A model generated the notes under the pieces. It ran no database searches and was not told the DNA's origin. It saw only the letters and a program-made list of their open reading frames with translations. Shown here piece after piece: positions 7,053-15,648 of a stretch of DNA of 52,199 nt. The position numbers and the translations under genes were made by a program. The DNA comes from an uncultured Ilumatobacter sp. (lineage in GTDB: Bacteria; Actinomycetota; Acidimicrobiia; Acidimicrobiales; Ilumatobacteraceae): contig CALCXK010000030.1 in the NCBI GenBank assembly GCA_937905835.1, positions 1-52,199 on the forward strand, written 5' to 3'. The first letter of the stretch is position 1. Each line of letters starts with the position of its first letter.

Positions 7053-10004
7053 ATGCTTCCCGGTGTTGGTTCTGTTCGTCCCTGGGCCGATCCGGGAGTA
7101 GTTGAACTCAACCGGCTGCCGATGCGTGCACCGACCACGGCATTCCCGACAACTGCCGAGGCTCGCAAGAACGACCGAGTTCACGACGGCGACGCATCAC
7201 CGTGGCGCCGCACCCTCAACGGCAAATGGAACTTCCGCCTCTACGAATCGCCCGATGCTGTTCCAGCCAACGCGATCATCAAGGCGCCAACCGGGAGTTC
7301 GTGGCTGCGTGTCGCTGTCCCCGGCAACTGGACAATGCAGAACACCGGCGACTTACCGCAATACACGAACGTGCAGATGCCGTTCGATGGGCCGCCGCCG
7401 TCGCTTCCTGAGAAGAACCCGACGGGTGTCTACCGCCGCCTATTTACGGTGCCGAGCAGCTGGGACGGCCGACAGATCGTTCTGCACATCGGTGGCGCCG
7501 AGAGCACCCACGTCCTCTACGTCAACGGCCAATGGGTCGGTTACGGCACCGACAGCCGGTTGGCGAGCGAATACGACATCACCGATTTTGTTGAGCGCGG
7601 CGACAACGACCTCGCGATCGTCGTCAGTAAGTGGAGTGCGCAGAGCTACGTCGAAGATCAAGACCAATGGTGGATGGGCGGCCTGCATCGCGAGGTATTT
7701 GTCGAAGCCCGCGGCGCCACACACATCGACAACTTGATCTGCGACGCCGGCTACAACCACGTCGTCGGCAGCGGCACGCTTACCGTCACCACCATCGTCG
7801 GCGGACTGACCGCACCGACCGCAGGCTGGAAGGTCACGACGCGCGTTGAGACGCTCCAGTGCAAGCAGCTGTCCAAGCCGGTCACCAAGAAGGTGCCGCA
7901 CATTTCGTACCGGCCGATGGGTTTCTTCGGGCACAAAGTCGACGCCAGCTTCACCCTGCCTTGCATCGCACCGTGGTCGGCAGAATCGCCCTCCCAATAC
8001 CGCGTCGTCGTTGAACTGATCGACCCGGCCGGCGAGATTGCCGAGGCGCACGCCCAGGTCATTGGTTTCCGCTCGATCGTCATCAGTGGGAACGAACTGT
8101 TGATCAACGGTCAGCCAGCCTGGATCTTCGGTGTCAACCGCCATGACCACCATCCGACCCGCGGCAAGGCACTCACGATCGACAACATTCGCGACGATCT
8201 ACTCGCGATGCGTCGGCACAACATCACCGCGGTGCGCTGTGCCCACTATCCGAACGATCCCCGGCTACTCGATCTGTGTGACGAGATCGGCCTCTACGTC
8301 GTCGATGAAGCCAACCTCGAGGCTCATGCCTACAACACGAGTTTGTGCAACGACCCGGCGTGGCGCACTACTTGGTTGGCCCGCGCGGCACGGATGGTCG
8401 AGCGCGATCGGAACCACGCCAGCATCATTATGTGGTCGCTCGGCAACGAGGCCGGCTACGGCCGCAACCACGACGCTCAGGCCGGCTGGATTCGCTATGC
8501 CGACCCCACTCGCCCGTTGCATTACGAACCGGCCTCGTTCCACGAAGGCTGGCTCGATGGTGGCCGCCACGTGAGCGATGTTGTCTGCCCGATGTACCCG
8601 ACCCACCAAGACACGGCGGCCTACGCCGGTGATCGCCCATTCATCATGTGCGAATACAGCCATGCGATGGGTAACTCGAACGGCTCGCTTGCCGACTACT
8701 GGGACACGATCCTCGCCACACCTGGCCTGCAGGGCGGCTTCATCTGGGAATGGAAGGACCACGGTCTGTACACCACGTTGCCGAACGGCAAGAAGGGCTT
8801 CGCTTACGGCGGCCAATTCGGCGAGCCGATCCACGACGGCAACTTCGTCGCCGACGGCCTGATGTCCGCCGACCTCGTTCCGCACCCCGCCATGCAGGAA
8901 GTCGAGTGGGTGTATCGCCCGGCGACGATGGAAAAGAAGGGCGCGAACCTCGTCATTACGAACCGGCGCAGCTTCACCACCCTCGATGACCTCGCTGCCA
9001 CCTGGGAACTGAATGTGGGCGGCAACGTCCGTGGTTCAGGCACCCTTGAGATGCCAACGGTTTCGCCGGGTCAGTCCGTGAAACTGCCGATGCCCTGCGC
9101 CACTCCGACCGACCCTGACGCTCACCTCACCGTCACGTTTGCCCAACGCGCGGCAACCGCGTGGGCGCCTGCCGGTCACGTCGTTGCACGCGATCAGGTC
9201 CAGCTGAAAGCTGCGAAGCAAGCGAAGATCACCCGGCCCAAGGCCCAGCTCCAGCCCGGGGGCGACGCGCCACGGACCCCTGCGAGCGCTGTGTCGAAGC
9301 TGCTCGCCGCGCCAATTGAACTCTCGATTTTTCGCGCATCGACGGACAACGATGGCTACAAGCTGATGCCCCAACTCCACGAGAGATATGGCATTGGTGG
9401 GACGAGCTTGCAGTCGTGGCAGGCCGCCGGCGTCGACACTCAGCCGGCTGACGAACTCGTTACCCATGATCATCGCGTCGAGGTACTCGACGACGGTTCC
9501 GAAGTGCACCACCACATCGTCAACGTGCCTGATGCACTCGACGATCTCGGCCGTGTCGGGATGACCTTCCAACTGAAGCCGGGCTTCGATCGGACCCGAT
9601 GGTTCGGCCGTGGCCAACTCGAGAACTACCCCGACCGCAACCGCGGTGCCATGGTCGGCACGTGGGAATCAGGTATTGACGCTGCGCCGTACCTGGTGCC
9701 CCAGGAGTTCGGATTACGGACCGATTGCCGCTGGTTTGAGTTCGTAAAGTCGGGCAGTGGTGAGGCCGTCCGACTCGATGTCCTGCAGCCGACGGTGATG
9801 CATGTCTCGGCGACACGGTTCACCGCGCACGACTTGTTCGCGGCTGGGCATGAGACTGACATCAAGCCCCGCAAGACCCTCGTTGTCCACGTCGACGTCG
9901 CGCATCGCGGGATTGGAACAGCCAGCTGCGGCCCCGACATCCTCGAGCAGTACCGTGTACCCACCGGCAAGCACGCCTTCAGCTACCGGCTCTCCGTCAG
10001 ATAG
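7053..10004 (+). CDS. lacZ: Beta-galactosidase, glycoside hydrolase family 2
   Basis: This 983-residue LacZ-type GH2 enzyme hydrolyses terminal beta-galactosides. Sugar-binding, immunoglobulin-like and TIM-barrel domains occur in the usual order, followed by the C-terminal small-chain domain. The acid/base glutamate is E466 in SLGNEAGYGRN and the nucleophile is E534 in IMCEYSHAMGNSNG. NRHDHHPTRG is also typical. No signal peptide is apparent, so it is probably cytoplasmic. The frame is open from 6996 (TTG), but the ATG at 7053 is more natural. No sugar transporter or regulator is adjacent; it looks like a single-gene unit. Its TAG stop overlaps the first base pairs of a palindromic element at 10003. 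Confidence 0.93.
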   Translation: MLPGVGSVRPWADPGVVELNRLPMRAPTTAFPTTAEARKNDRVHDGDASPWRRTLNGKWNFRLYESPDAVPANAIIKAPTGSSWLRVAVPGNWTMQNTGDLPQYTNVQMPFDGPPPSLPEKNPTGVYRRLFTVPSSWDGRQIVLHIGGAESTHVLYVNGQWVGYGTDSRLASEYDITDFVERGDNDLAIVVSKWSAQSYVEDQDQWWMGGLHREVFVEARGATHIDNLICDAGYNHVVGSGTLTVTTIVGGLTAPTAGWKVTTRVETLQCKQLSKPVTKKVPHISYRPMGFFGHKVDASFTLPCIAPWSAESPSQYRVVVELIDPAGEIAEAHAQVIGFRSIVISGNELLINGQPAWIFGVNRHDHHPTRGKALTIDNIRDDLLAMRRHNITAVRCAHYPNDPRLLDLCDEIGLYVVDEANLEAHAYNTSLCNDPAWRTTWLARAARMVERDRNHASIIMWSLGNEAGYGRNHDAQAGWIRYADPTRPLHYEPASFHEGWLDGGRHVSDVVCPMYPTHQDTAAYAGDRPFIMCEYSHAMGNSNGSLADYWDTILATPGLQGGFIWEWKDHGLYTTLPNGKKGFAYGGQFGEPIHDGNFVADGLMSADLVPHPAMQEVEWVYRPATMEKKGANLVITNRRSFTTLDDLAATWELNVGGNVRGSGTLEMPTVSPGQSVKLPMPCATPTDPDAHLTVTFAQRAATAWAPAGHVVARDQVQLKAAKQAKITRPKAQLQPGGDAPRTPASAVSKLLAAPIELSIFRASTDNDGYKLMPQLHERYGIGGTSLQSWQAAGVDTQPADELVTHDHRVEVLDDGSEVHHHIVNVPDALDDLGRVGMTFQLKPGFDRTRWFGRGQLENYPDRNRGAMVGTWESGIDAAPYLVPQEFGLRTDCRWFEFVKSGSGEAVRLDVLQPTVMHVSATRFTAHDLFAAGHETDIKPRKTLVVHVDVAHRGIGTASCGPDILEQYRVPTGKHAFSYRLSVR

Positions 10005-10034
10005 TTGCGTTGGGGTCAGGCCCCTTTCGCAACT
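10003..10034 (+). repeat. REP-like palindrome, copy 1
   Basis: The element has outer arms AGTTGCG/CGCAACT and an inner GGGG-TCAGG-CCCC hairpin followed by TTT. It starts inside the TAG stop of lacZ. Related copies are at 10481-10513 (inverted) and 41225-41257. It could act as a transcription terminator, RNA stabiliser or REP element. Confidence 0.8.
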
Positions 10035-10111
10035 CTTCGGCAGTGCTGCCGGTGGTCGTCGTGAGGCGATCGCGGCCACCCGCGTAGCCGGGTCGATGGC
10101 CACCTCGCTCA

Positions 10112-10474
10112 TGACGTGACAGAACGTCTCATCAGGCGGCCCGTACGGGCAGAGCCGGGCAGTGAAGGTCGGTCATCAGGTGCACGTGGCGGGCACGTGT
10201 GCGCAGCCACCGATCGTCGTCGGTGTTGTGGCGCCTCCGGCCGGGCCTTCGATGCGTTGAACACGATCTCAGTAGCGCTCACCGAAGCGGGCTCGAGCGT
10301 TGCTGACGTTGTTCGTACTCGGATCTCTGTCATCGACACCGACGGTGCGCCGCGGGCGCCCACGGGGAAATGTTCGGCGAGATTCGCCCAGCGTGCACGC
10401 TGGTGCAGGTTGCTGGGCTCATCGACCCGAAGCTTCTGGTCGAGATGGAGGCGTACACAGTGATCAGTGACTGA
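10112..10474 (+). pseudogene. Decayed RidA/YjgF family gene
   Basis: Three consecutive stretches in three different frames together spell a RidA-like protein. First comes VKVGHQVHVAGTCAQ from 10162. Next is LNTISVALTEAGSSVADVVR, followed by TRISVIDTD, in the frame of 10116. Last is a run from 10364 to the TGA at 10474 reading GEMFGEIRPACTLVQVAGLI and then DPKLLVEMEAY. These match the usual order of the RidA fold, including the conserved ADVVRTRI and GEIRPA.T segments. At least two frameshifts separate them and part of the middle is lost, so no intact enamine/imine deaminase can be made. The remnant is bracketed by two inverted copies of the REP-like palindrome. A sequencing error is possible but would need several independent indels. 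Confidence 0.75.
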
Positions 10475-11006
10475 CCATAGAGTTGCGAAAGGGGCCTGAC
10501 CCCATACGCAACTGTGTGGCGACAGCTTCGTTGGTGAGGTTGTCGACGCGGTCGCTGAGCCACTGGAAGAAGCCCTGCGACGCGATTGTCTGGAAGAGCA
10601 GCCATGCAATGAACAGCACGGTGGCAATGCCGAGGGCGATTCTCACCCAGCGCAGCAACCTGCTCGTGTATTCGCTGATCAACGGCGTGAAGCTTCGGAC
10701 CGCGGTGCTCGCGCGCTGCGCGAACTGCTCGGCCGCTCGATCGAGCTCTTGCCGCGCGACGGTACGAACCTCGGCGATGATTTCTTGTGTTTCCTGGCGT
10801 GAGTAGCCCTGTGGCCGATCGGTGTACGTCCGTTGGTCGGCGGCGATTGGCTCACGCGGAACGAGCGCTTCAGCTCGCGTCAGTTCGGCGCTACTTGGGG
10901 GTGCCCGACGGATGTCGGTCCAATCCAGCCCGTCCCACCAGCGCAGCCGCTGGCGGCCATCAGGGTCGGGGTACCAGCCCTCCCGCGGTGCATCGATGAT
11001 GCGCAT
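10464..11006 (-). CDS. DUF2510 membrane protein
   Basis: This 180-residue protein begins with a DUF2510 module (REGWYPDPDGRQRLRWWDG), a short Trp-rich domain common at the ends of actinobacterial membrane proteins. A charged region that may form a coiled coil follows (residues about 75-110), then one strong transmembrane segment (IALGIATVLFIAWLLFQTIA). The last 18 or so residues are encoded by the REP-like palindrome at 10481-10513 and by the tail of the RidA remnant on the other strand. The original stop codon was probably lost or displaced there. Function unknown. It lies two bases from the SPFH gene start region and is probably co-transcribed with it. Confidence 0.7.
   Translation of the reverse strand: MRIIDAPREGWYPDPDGRQRLRWWDGLDWTDIRRAPPSSAELTRAEALVPREPIAADQRTYTDRPQGYSRQETQEIIAEVRTVARQELDRAAEQFAQRASTAVRSFTPLISEYTSRLLRWVRIALGIATVLFIAWLLFQTIASQGFFQWLSDRVDNLTNEAVATQLRMGSGPFRNSMVSH
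10481..10513 (-). repeat. REP-like palindrome, copy 2
   Basis: Read on the minus strand it has the same layout as copy 1: AGTTGCG, three spacer bases, GGGGTCAGGCCCC, TTT, CGCAACT. Again it lies at the 3' end of the gene that reads into it, here the minus-strand DUF2510 gene, which reads through it. Relative to copy 1 it is inverted, and the pair brackets the RidA remnant. Confidence 0.8.
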
Positions 11007-11008
11007 GA

Positions 11009-12058
11009 TCAGGTTCCGTCAGCGTCGCGGTACTCAGAGCGATTCGGCTCGAGAAGCTCGACACGATCGTTGTCGGCCGGGATCGGCAAGCCGTTCTTCG
11101 GGCGGACCTCGTCGTTGGAATCTTCGGGACGGATTGTTTCGGCAAATGCAGCGACCGTGCCGAGGAGGCCGGAGAATTCGGCGGGAATGACGAGCTTTGT
11201 CGCCCGACCGTCGCCGATCTTTTCAAGTGCCGACAGATACTCGACGGTGAGCACGTTGTGGTCGGTTTTGGCTTCCTTGATGCCGGTGAGACGTGCTTTG
11301 GCCGCGAGGCCTTCGCCCTGGCCAATCAGTTCGAGACGGATCTTGTTGGCCTGTGCACGAAGCTGGATCGCTTCGGACTCACCTTGAGCGTCGAGGATCG
11401 CTGCTTCTTTGCGACCGGTTGCTGAAAGCACCGCCGCCTGTTGTTCACCGTCGGCACGAGCAATCGCTGCCTCCTGGTAGCCCTTGGCCTCGGTGACTGT
11501 TGCACGGCGATCGCGCTCGGCGCGCATCTGCGCATGCATGGCTGACACGATGTCCGGCGGCGGATCGATGCGCTGGATCTCGACACGAACCACTCGCACG
11601 CCCCACTTGTCGGTGGCGTCGTCGAGCACCTCGCGCAACTGGGTGTTGATCGTGTCACGCGACGTGAGTGCCCTGTCGAGTTCCATGTCGCCGATCAGGT
11701 TGCGAAGGTTGGTCTGGGCGAGCTTCGTGATGGCGGAGAAGAAGTCGGCGATGTTGTAGACGAGGCGCTGCGGGTCGGTCGCTTCGTAGTAGACGACGGC
11801 ATCAACGGACACGACCACGTTGTCGGCGGTGATGACTTCTTGTGGCGGCACGTCGACGACTTGCTCACGCATGTCGATCAACTGCATCGTTTCGATGAAC
11901 GGCAGAATCAGGTTGAGGCCCGGCTCGCGCGTGGCCTTGTACTTACCGAGGCGTTCGACGAGACCGCGCTGATAGGGGCGTATGATTTTGACGGCGCTGA
12001 CGAGGACGGCGATGCCGACAAGTGCGATGACGCCGACGACGATGGCAATGGGATTCAT
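11009..12058 (-). CDS. SPFH/band-7 (stomatin-like) membrane protein
   Basis: This 349-residue stomatin/paraslipin-type protein probably scaffolds membrane microdomains. It has one N-terminal transmembrane segment (IAIVVGVIALVGIAVLVS). The band-7 domain follows (RPYQRGLVERLGKY, PFIETMQLIDMREQ, ITADNVVVSVDAVVYY). Next is an Ala/Glu-rich coiled coil (residues about 180-260), with a short acidic tail at the end. The frame is open to 12232, but the ATG at 12058 puts the membrane anchor at the N-terminus and overlaps the nfeD stop as ATGA. The NfeD-SPFH pairing is a classical operon in bacteria and supports both calls. Confidence 0.92.
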   Translation of the reverse strand: MNPIAIVVGVIALVGIAVLVSAVKIIRPYQRGLVERLGKYKATREPGLNLILPFIETMQLIDMREQVVDVPPQEVITADNVVVSVDAVVYYEATDPQRLVYNIADFFSAITKLAQTNLRNLIGDMELDRALTSRDTINTQLREVLDDATDKWGVRVVRVEIQRIDPPPDIVSAMHAQMRAERDRRATVTEAKGYQEAAIARADGEQQAAVLSATGRKEAAILDAQGESEAIQLRAQANKIRLELIGQGEGLAAKARLTGIKEAKTDHNVLTVEYLSALEKIGDGRATKLVIPAEFSGLLGTVAAFAETIRPEDSNDEVRPKNGLPIPADNDRVELLEPNRSEYRDADGT

Positions 12059-12615
12059 GATTGCTCCCTGTCTGTTGATGGGGGTGGCTTCTGAAGCGGC
12101 TGGCCTGTGGGAGGTGCCGTAGGAGGTGGGGCGGTGAGCGGTGCGACGATGACCCGAGTGCCGTGCACTTCGGTGACCATGACCTTCGAACCGTCGGCGA
12201 TCGCGACGCCGTCGTTGGTCAGCGCGCTCCATACTTCGCCCTCGACTTTGACGCGGCCGCGCCGTTCGGTGTCGTCGGGGTCGATCGTGACGGTGACGAT
12301 CGCAGCCATCCCGACGAGCCGATCGGCGCCGACACCTGCATCGAGGTCGCTTTCACTGGCGAACTTGACCACACGCTTGTACAGCAGGATCCACAATGCT
12401 GCGCCACCGAAGATGAAGACGCCCCATTGGATTTCGATGGCGACGTCGTAGAAGCCGAGCAGTGCGGCAGCGAAGGCGGAGACGGAAAACGGCAGGAGGA
12501 CGAATGCGCCAGCAAGCAGCGTCAGCTCGATGATCGCGAACGTGACGCCGACAATCAGCCAGACCCACGGCCAGAAGTTGAGGTTGATCCCGAGGTCTAA
12601 TACGGCCAACAACAT
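12055..12615 (-). CDS. NfeD-like membrane protein
   Basis: This 186-residue NfeD homologue of the short, protease-less type partners the SPFH protein encoded directly downstream. Three hydrophobic segments occupy the first 85 residues (WVWLIVGVTFAIIELTLLAG, VLLPFSVSAFAAALLG, GVFIFGGAALWILLY). The C-terminal soluble part (about residues 100-165) has the OB-fold pattern of NfeD, with GMAAIVTVTI, GRVKVEGEVW and GTRVIVAPL. A proline-rich tail follows. NfeD/SPFH pairs are linked to membrane quality control; the precise role here is not visible. Confidence 0.88.
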   Translation of the reverse strand: MLLAVLDLGINLNFWPWVWLIVGVTFAIIELTLLAGAFVLLPFSVSAFAAALLGFYDVAIEIQWGVFIFGGAALWILLYKRVVKFASESDLDAGVGADRLVGMAAIVTVTIDPDDTERRGRVKVEGEVWSALTNDGVAIADGSKVMVTEVHGTRVIVAPLTAPPPTAPPTGQPLQKPPPSTDREQS

Positions 12616-12740
12616 GGACCTGACACTACTCCGCCGCCTCAGCGGAGCGAGTTCGGCGGGAGTCCCAGGACTCGGACGTCGTGGCGATGTCGCTGACCTG
12701 CAGTGCAGTCACACCGCGTCGGGCACCGTGTGGCCGACCG

Positions 12741-14300
12741 TTAGGCGCGGCGGATGCGGAGGGGCGTCTCGGTGGGCGAGGTGATACAGGCGCCGGTGTC
12801 GCAGTCGAAGCGCCAGCCGTGCAGGGTGCAGACGAACTCGCCGTCTTGAATTTCACCGAAGGCTTCGAGGTCGGCGTCACGATGCGGGCAGCGCCGCTGG
12901 ACGACGTAGTCGCCGATCTGGATGTCGGCCTCGTTGACATGGTTGCCGCCGCCGCCTGCGATTTCGAGTTTGCGCACCACTTCGGCCTCGGTGCGCTTCA
13001 TCCGTTCGCGCGACAATGACTTGAAGAAGTTGTAGACGTACTCGTTGAATTCGCCTTCACGCCACGCCGTGAAGCGGCACGACAGCAGGAGCGAGTTGCT
13101 CCAGTCGACCGCGCGTTGAGCGGTAACAGCTTCGACGAGGTCGCGAGAGATGTCGAACCGGAAGCAGTAGTGCTCGCCGTCGTGGCGGCGTACCTCGGCG
13201 TTCGGGAAGTCGATCAGAATCGGCATGTCGCCAGCGTTGAGCAAGACGTTCGCGCCGACCATCGAGCACAGCGTCGGTGCCATCTGGAGGAGCGGCTGCC
13301 ACCAGCTTTGCAGCTCGGCCAGCAGGTCGATATCGAGCGCCTTCCAGCTGGCCTTCATGTCGTCGAGCCACGGCGTCCAGTCGGCCTGGTATTGCTCGAG
13401 GTAGGCGCGCTTGTTGGTGAAGATTGCGTCGACGTCAGCGTTGGGTATTGGGTGGGTCGAGGTGATTGCATCGCCGATTTCGATCGTGGTGCCGGGGATG
13501 TTCATCACGCCATCTCGTTCGCTGTCGTTGAGCATCGCGAGGAATGTGGTCTGGTCGGGGAAGATCGACAGCTCGTCACCGTCGATCATGTTCAAGTCGA
13601 ACAACTGGTGGTCGAGGAAGCAGGGCGGGCCGGCGCTCGGCACAACCGCGCGTGCGTCGATTTTTTCGACGTACCGCATCGCGCGGGCGAACTGGGCCTT
13701 GACCTTGGCCGTGCACTGCCGACGTTTCTCATCGTTGTCCATCTCGTACACCATTGGAAACCAGATCGCGCCAGAGAACTGCAGCCAGTGCAGATCGACC
13801 GGACCGTGCGCAGCGAGCTGGCCGAGGTCGTTCGTGCGACAGTCGTTTTGGTTGACGAGGACGGCATCGTCGGCGATGACAACGAGCGCTGAGTCGCCGC
13901 CCGGGCCGTCGGTGATCGACGACTCGATGTGAATGGCGACCTTGAGGCCCGGGGCGATCTCGAGTTCCTCGGTGTCGTTCGTTTCCACGAAATTAGTGAA
14001 CCCGTGCTCTTGTAACGTGCGCCGCTGCTCGCGGGTCGGGAAGCCAGGCAGCAGGATCGGGATGTCACGACGCAGATGCTGATCGAGCCACGCCTTGTCG
14101 TGGTGATCGCCGTGCAGGTGCGACACATAGAGGAAGTCGGCCTGCTCGATCCGCTCCTGCAGATCTTCGCTCAGCTGATCGTTGCGCGGGAACGGGAACC
14201 ACCCACCGAAGAATGCCGGCTCGAACCAGGGGTCGCACAGAATTGAGCCCGCCGACGTTTCGATCAGAATTCCCGCATGGCCAATCGACGTCGCACGCAC
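12741..14300 (-). CDS. namH: UDP-N-acetylmuramic acid hydroxylase (NamH-like MBL-fold/Rieske protein)
   Basis: NamH hydroxylates the N-acetyl group of UDP-MurNAc to give N-glycolylmuramic acid, a modification known from mycobacteria and relatives. The 519-residue protein matches the length and order I know for mycobacterial NamH (Rv3818). An N-terminal metallo-beta-lactamase fold starts RATSIGHAGILIET, with LCDPW at 21-25 and HLHGDHH at 61-67. The C-terminal Rieske centre has Cys471/His473 (RRCPHRD) and Cys491/His494 (CTLHGW). Shared signatures include LQFSGAIWFPMVY and VVPSAGPPCFL. The frame is open far upstream, but the GTG at 14300 fits homology and lies 16 bases after the preceding stop. 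A general MBL/Rieske hydroxylase with another nucleotide-sugar substrate remains possible. Confidence 0.85.
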   Translation of the reverse strand: MRATSIGHAGILIETSAGSILCDPWFEPAFFGGWFPFPRNDQLSEDLQERIEQADFLYVSHLHGDHHDKAWLDQHLRRDIPILLPGFPTREQRRTLQEHGFTNFVETNDTEELEIAPGLKVAIHIESSITDGPGGDSALVVIADDAVLVNQNDCRTNDLGQLAAHGPVDLHWLQFSGAIWFPMVYEMDNDEKRRQCTAKVKAQFARAMRYVEKIDARAVVPSAGPPCFLDHQLFDLNMIDGDELSIFPDQTTFLAMLNDSERDGVMNIPGTTIEIGDAITSTHPIPNADVDAIFTNKRAYLEQYQADWTPWLDDMKASWKALDIDLLAELQSWWQPLLQMAPTLCSMVGANVLLNAGDMPILIDFPNAEVRRHDGEHYCFRFDISRDLVEAVTAQRAVDWSNSLLLSCRFTAWREGEFNEYVYNFFKSLSRERMKRTEAEVVRKLEIAGGGGNHVNEADIQIGDYVVQRRCPHRDADLEAFGEIQDGEFVCTLHGWRFDCDTGACITSPTETPLRIRRA

Positions 14301-14316
14301 TCGGTCAGGATAGGGG

Positions 14317-14877
14317 TTAGGCAACGGGCGGGTCGGTGAACTGCTGCCCTGCACGGGAGACGTGTTCGGTCCAGGCGTTGCCGTCCCAGTAACGGAGTTC
14401 GTAACGGTCGGACGGGTCGGCGTACCAACCGGCGGGGACATTTGACTCGGCGGCTGCGTTTGCTTCAACAACAGCGTCGCCGACCTGGTCGCCAGAGTCG
14501 GCCGTGCCGGTAGCTGTGTCGTCGGCGCCGACCTGCGCTGTGAGATCAGCAACGTCGGTGTCAGGAGCGGCGGCCCAACCGGCCGCCTCGCCGGCTGCCG
14601 CGGCAGGATCGCTATCGGCGTCGGTGACTTCGGCCGCTGCCGGGGACTCGCCAGCAGTATCTGTGTCGTCGGCAGCCTCGTCATCAACCGGCCCAGAATC
14701 AGGGGTTTCAGCGCCTTCGCGGCTCAAATAGGCCACGATATTCGTGCCCGCAGCCACGATGGAGACGACAGCCCAACCCTCAGCCGACTTCTCGGTGAGC
14801 ATGGGGGCGAGGGATTCAGCGTCGTATGACGACGCGGCGATCGAAGAAAACTCCTGCATGGCAGCAGAATAGTCCAC
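14317..14877 (-). CDS. DUF2510 protein upstream of namH
   Basis: This 186-residue protein has an N-terminal globular part (residues 1-55, containing EGWAVVSIVAAGTNIVAYL), a long acidic Ala/Asp/Thr-rich linker, and a C-terminal DUF2510 module (AGWYADPSDRYELRYWDGNA). The hydrophobic stretch in the first part is short and may be a beta-strand pair instead of a membrane helix. It precedes namH by 16 bases on the same strand, so the two are likely co-transcribed. No function can be assigned. The acidic linker gives strong base-composition bias, which also creates long open frames in other phases. Confidence 0.7.
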   Translation of the reverse strand: MDYSAAMQEFSSIAASSYDAESLAPMLTEKSAEGWAVVSIVAAGTNIVAYLSREGAETPDSGPVDDEAADDTDTAGESPAAAEVTDADSDPAAAAGEAAGWAAAPDTDVADLTAQVGADDTATGTADSGDQVGDAVVEANAAAESNVPAGWYADPSDRYELRYWDGNAWTEHVSRAGQQFTDPPVA

Positions 14878-14925
14878 GACCCGCCCGGAACCGGCTGAAA
14901 TGTGTCCGTTGATGAGGAATCTTTG

Positions 14926-15627
14926 TCACTCGTCGGACGGCTGCACACCCTCGGTCAGCGCGTTGACATCGGCGTGTTGGGGATCGCCGTCGTAGATGAC
15001 AACACCACCGTTGAGGGCCACGAGGCGTTGGCTCTCCATCACGCTCGACAGTTCATGTGTGGCGACAACGAGCGCTGCGCCGTCGGCATGGGCGAGCCGA
15101 AACAGCTCTAGGAGGGCAAGTCGGCCGGTGCGATCGAGCCCGACGAACGGCTCGTCAACGATCATCACGTCGAAGGGCCGGACAAATGCCATCGTGATCG
15201 CGGCCTTCTGTTTGAGCCCACGGCTGAAAGTCATCGGAAGATCGTCAGCACGGTCGACGAGCCCCACGGCATCGAGCAGGTCGACGGCGTGTTGTTCCCA
15301 GTTGTCGGTGCCGTGGAGGCGCGCGATGTACTCGAGGTGCTCCCAGACGCTCAGGTCGTCGTAGAACACGGGCTCGTCGGACAGGTAGGAGAGCGCGGCA
15401 CGCGCATCGGATGAACCAAGCGCTTTGCCGGCGATCTCGGCGGTGCCATCTGACGGTTCGAGCATCCCGGCAAGCATGCGGATCAACGTGGTCTTGCCGC
15501 TGCCGTTGTGACCGATCAGAGTCACCCGTTCACCCGGGCGTACCTCAAAATCGATGGGTGCGAGTGCCTGGGCCTCGCCGTAGCGCTTGGTCAATGCGAC
15601 AGTGCTTATTGCTGGTGTCGTCTTCAT
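14926..15627 (-). CDS. ABC transporter ATP-binding protein (ABC-2/CcmA type)
   Basis: This 233-residue nucleotide-binding subunit has Walker A GHNGSGKTT near residue 39, the signature sequence as FSRGLKQK, Walker B VMIVDEP and the switch histidine in ATHEL. It resembles the CcmA/NatA group that drives ABC-2 type exporters. The gene lies 21 bases downstream of a large membrane protein on the same strand, its probable permease. The substrate is not deducible from the pair. Confidence 0.88.
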   Translation of the reverse strand: MKTTPAISTVALTKRYGEAQALAPIDFEVRPGERVTLIGHNGSGKTTLIRMLAGMLEPSDGTAEIAGKALGSSDARAALSYLSDEPVFYDDLSVWEHLEYIARLHGTDNWEQHAVDLLDAVGLVDRADDLPMTFSRGLKQKAAITMAFVRPFDVMIVDEPFVGLDRTGRLALLELFRLAHADGAALVVATHELSSVMESQRLVALNGGVVIYDGDPQHADVNALTEGVQPSDE

Positions 15628-15648
15628 CGGGTTCCCATCATGGCGGGT

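Noticed and set aside
12629..12647. Small hairpin CTCCGC/GCGGAG upstream of nfeD
   Set aside because: A 6-bp GC stem is expected by chance in this DNA and there is no T-run.
14301..14687. Upstream extension of the namH frame
   Set aside because: It runs out of frame through the DUF2510 gene and is Pro/Thr-rich; homology with mycobacterial NamH begins at the GTG at 14300.
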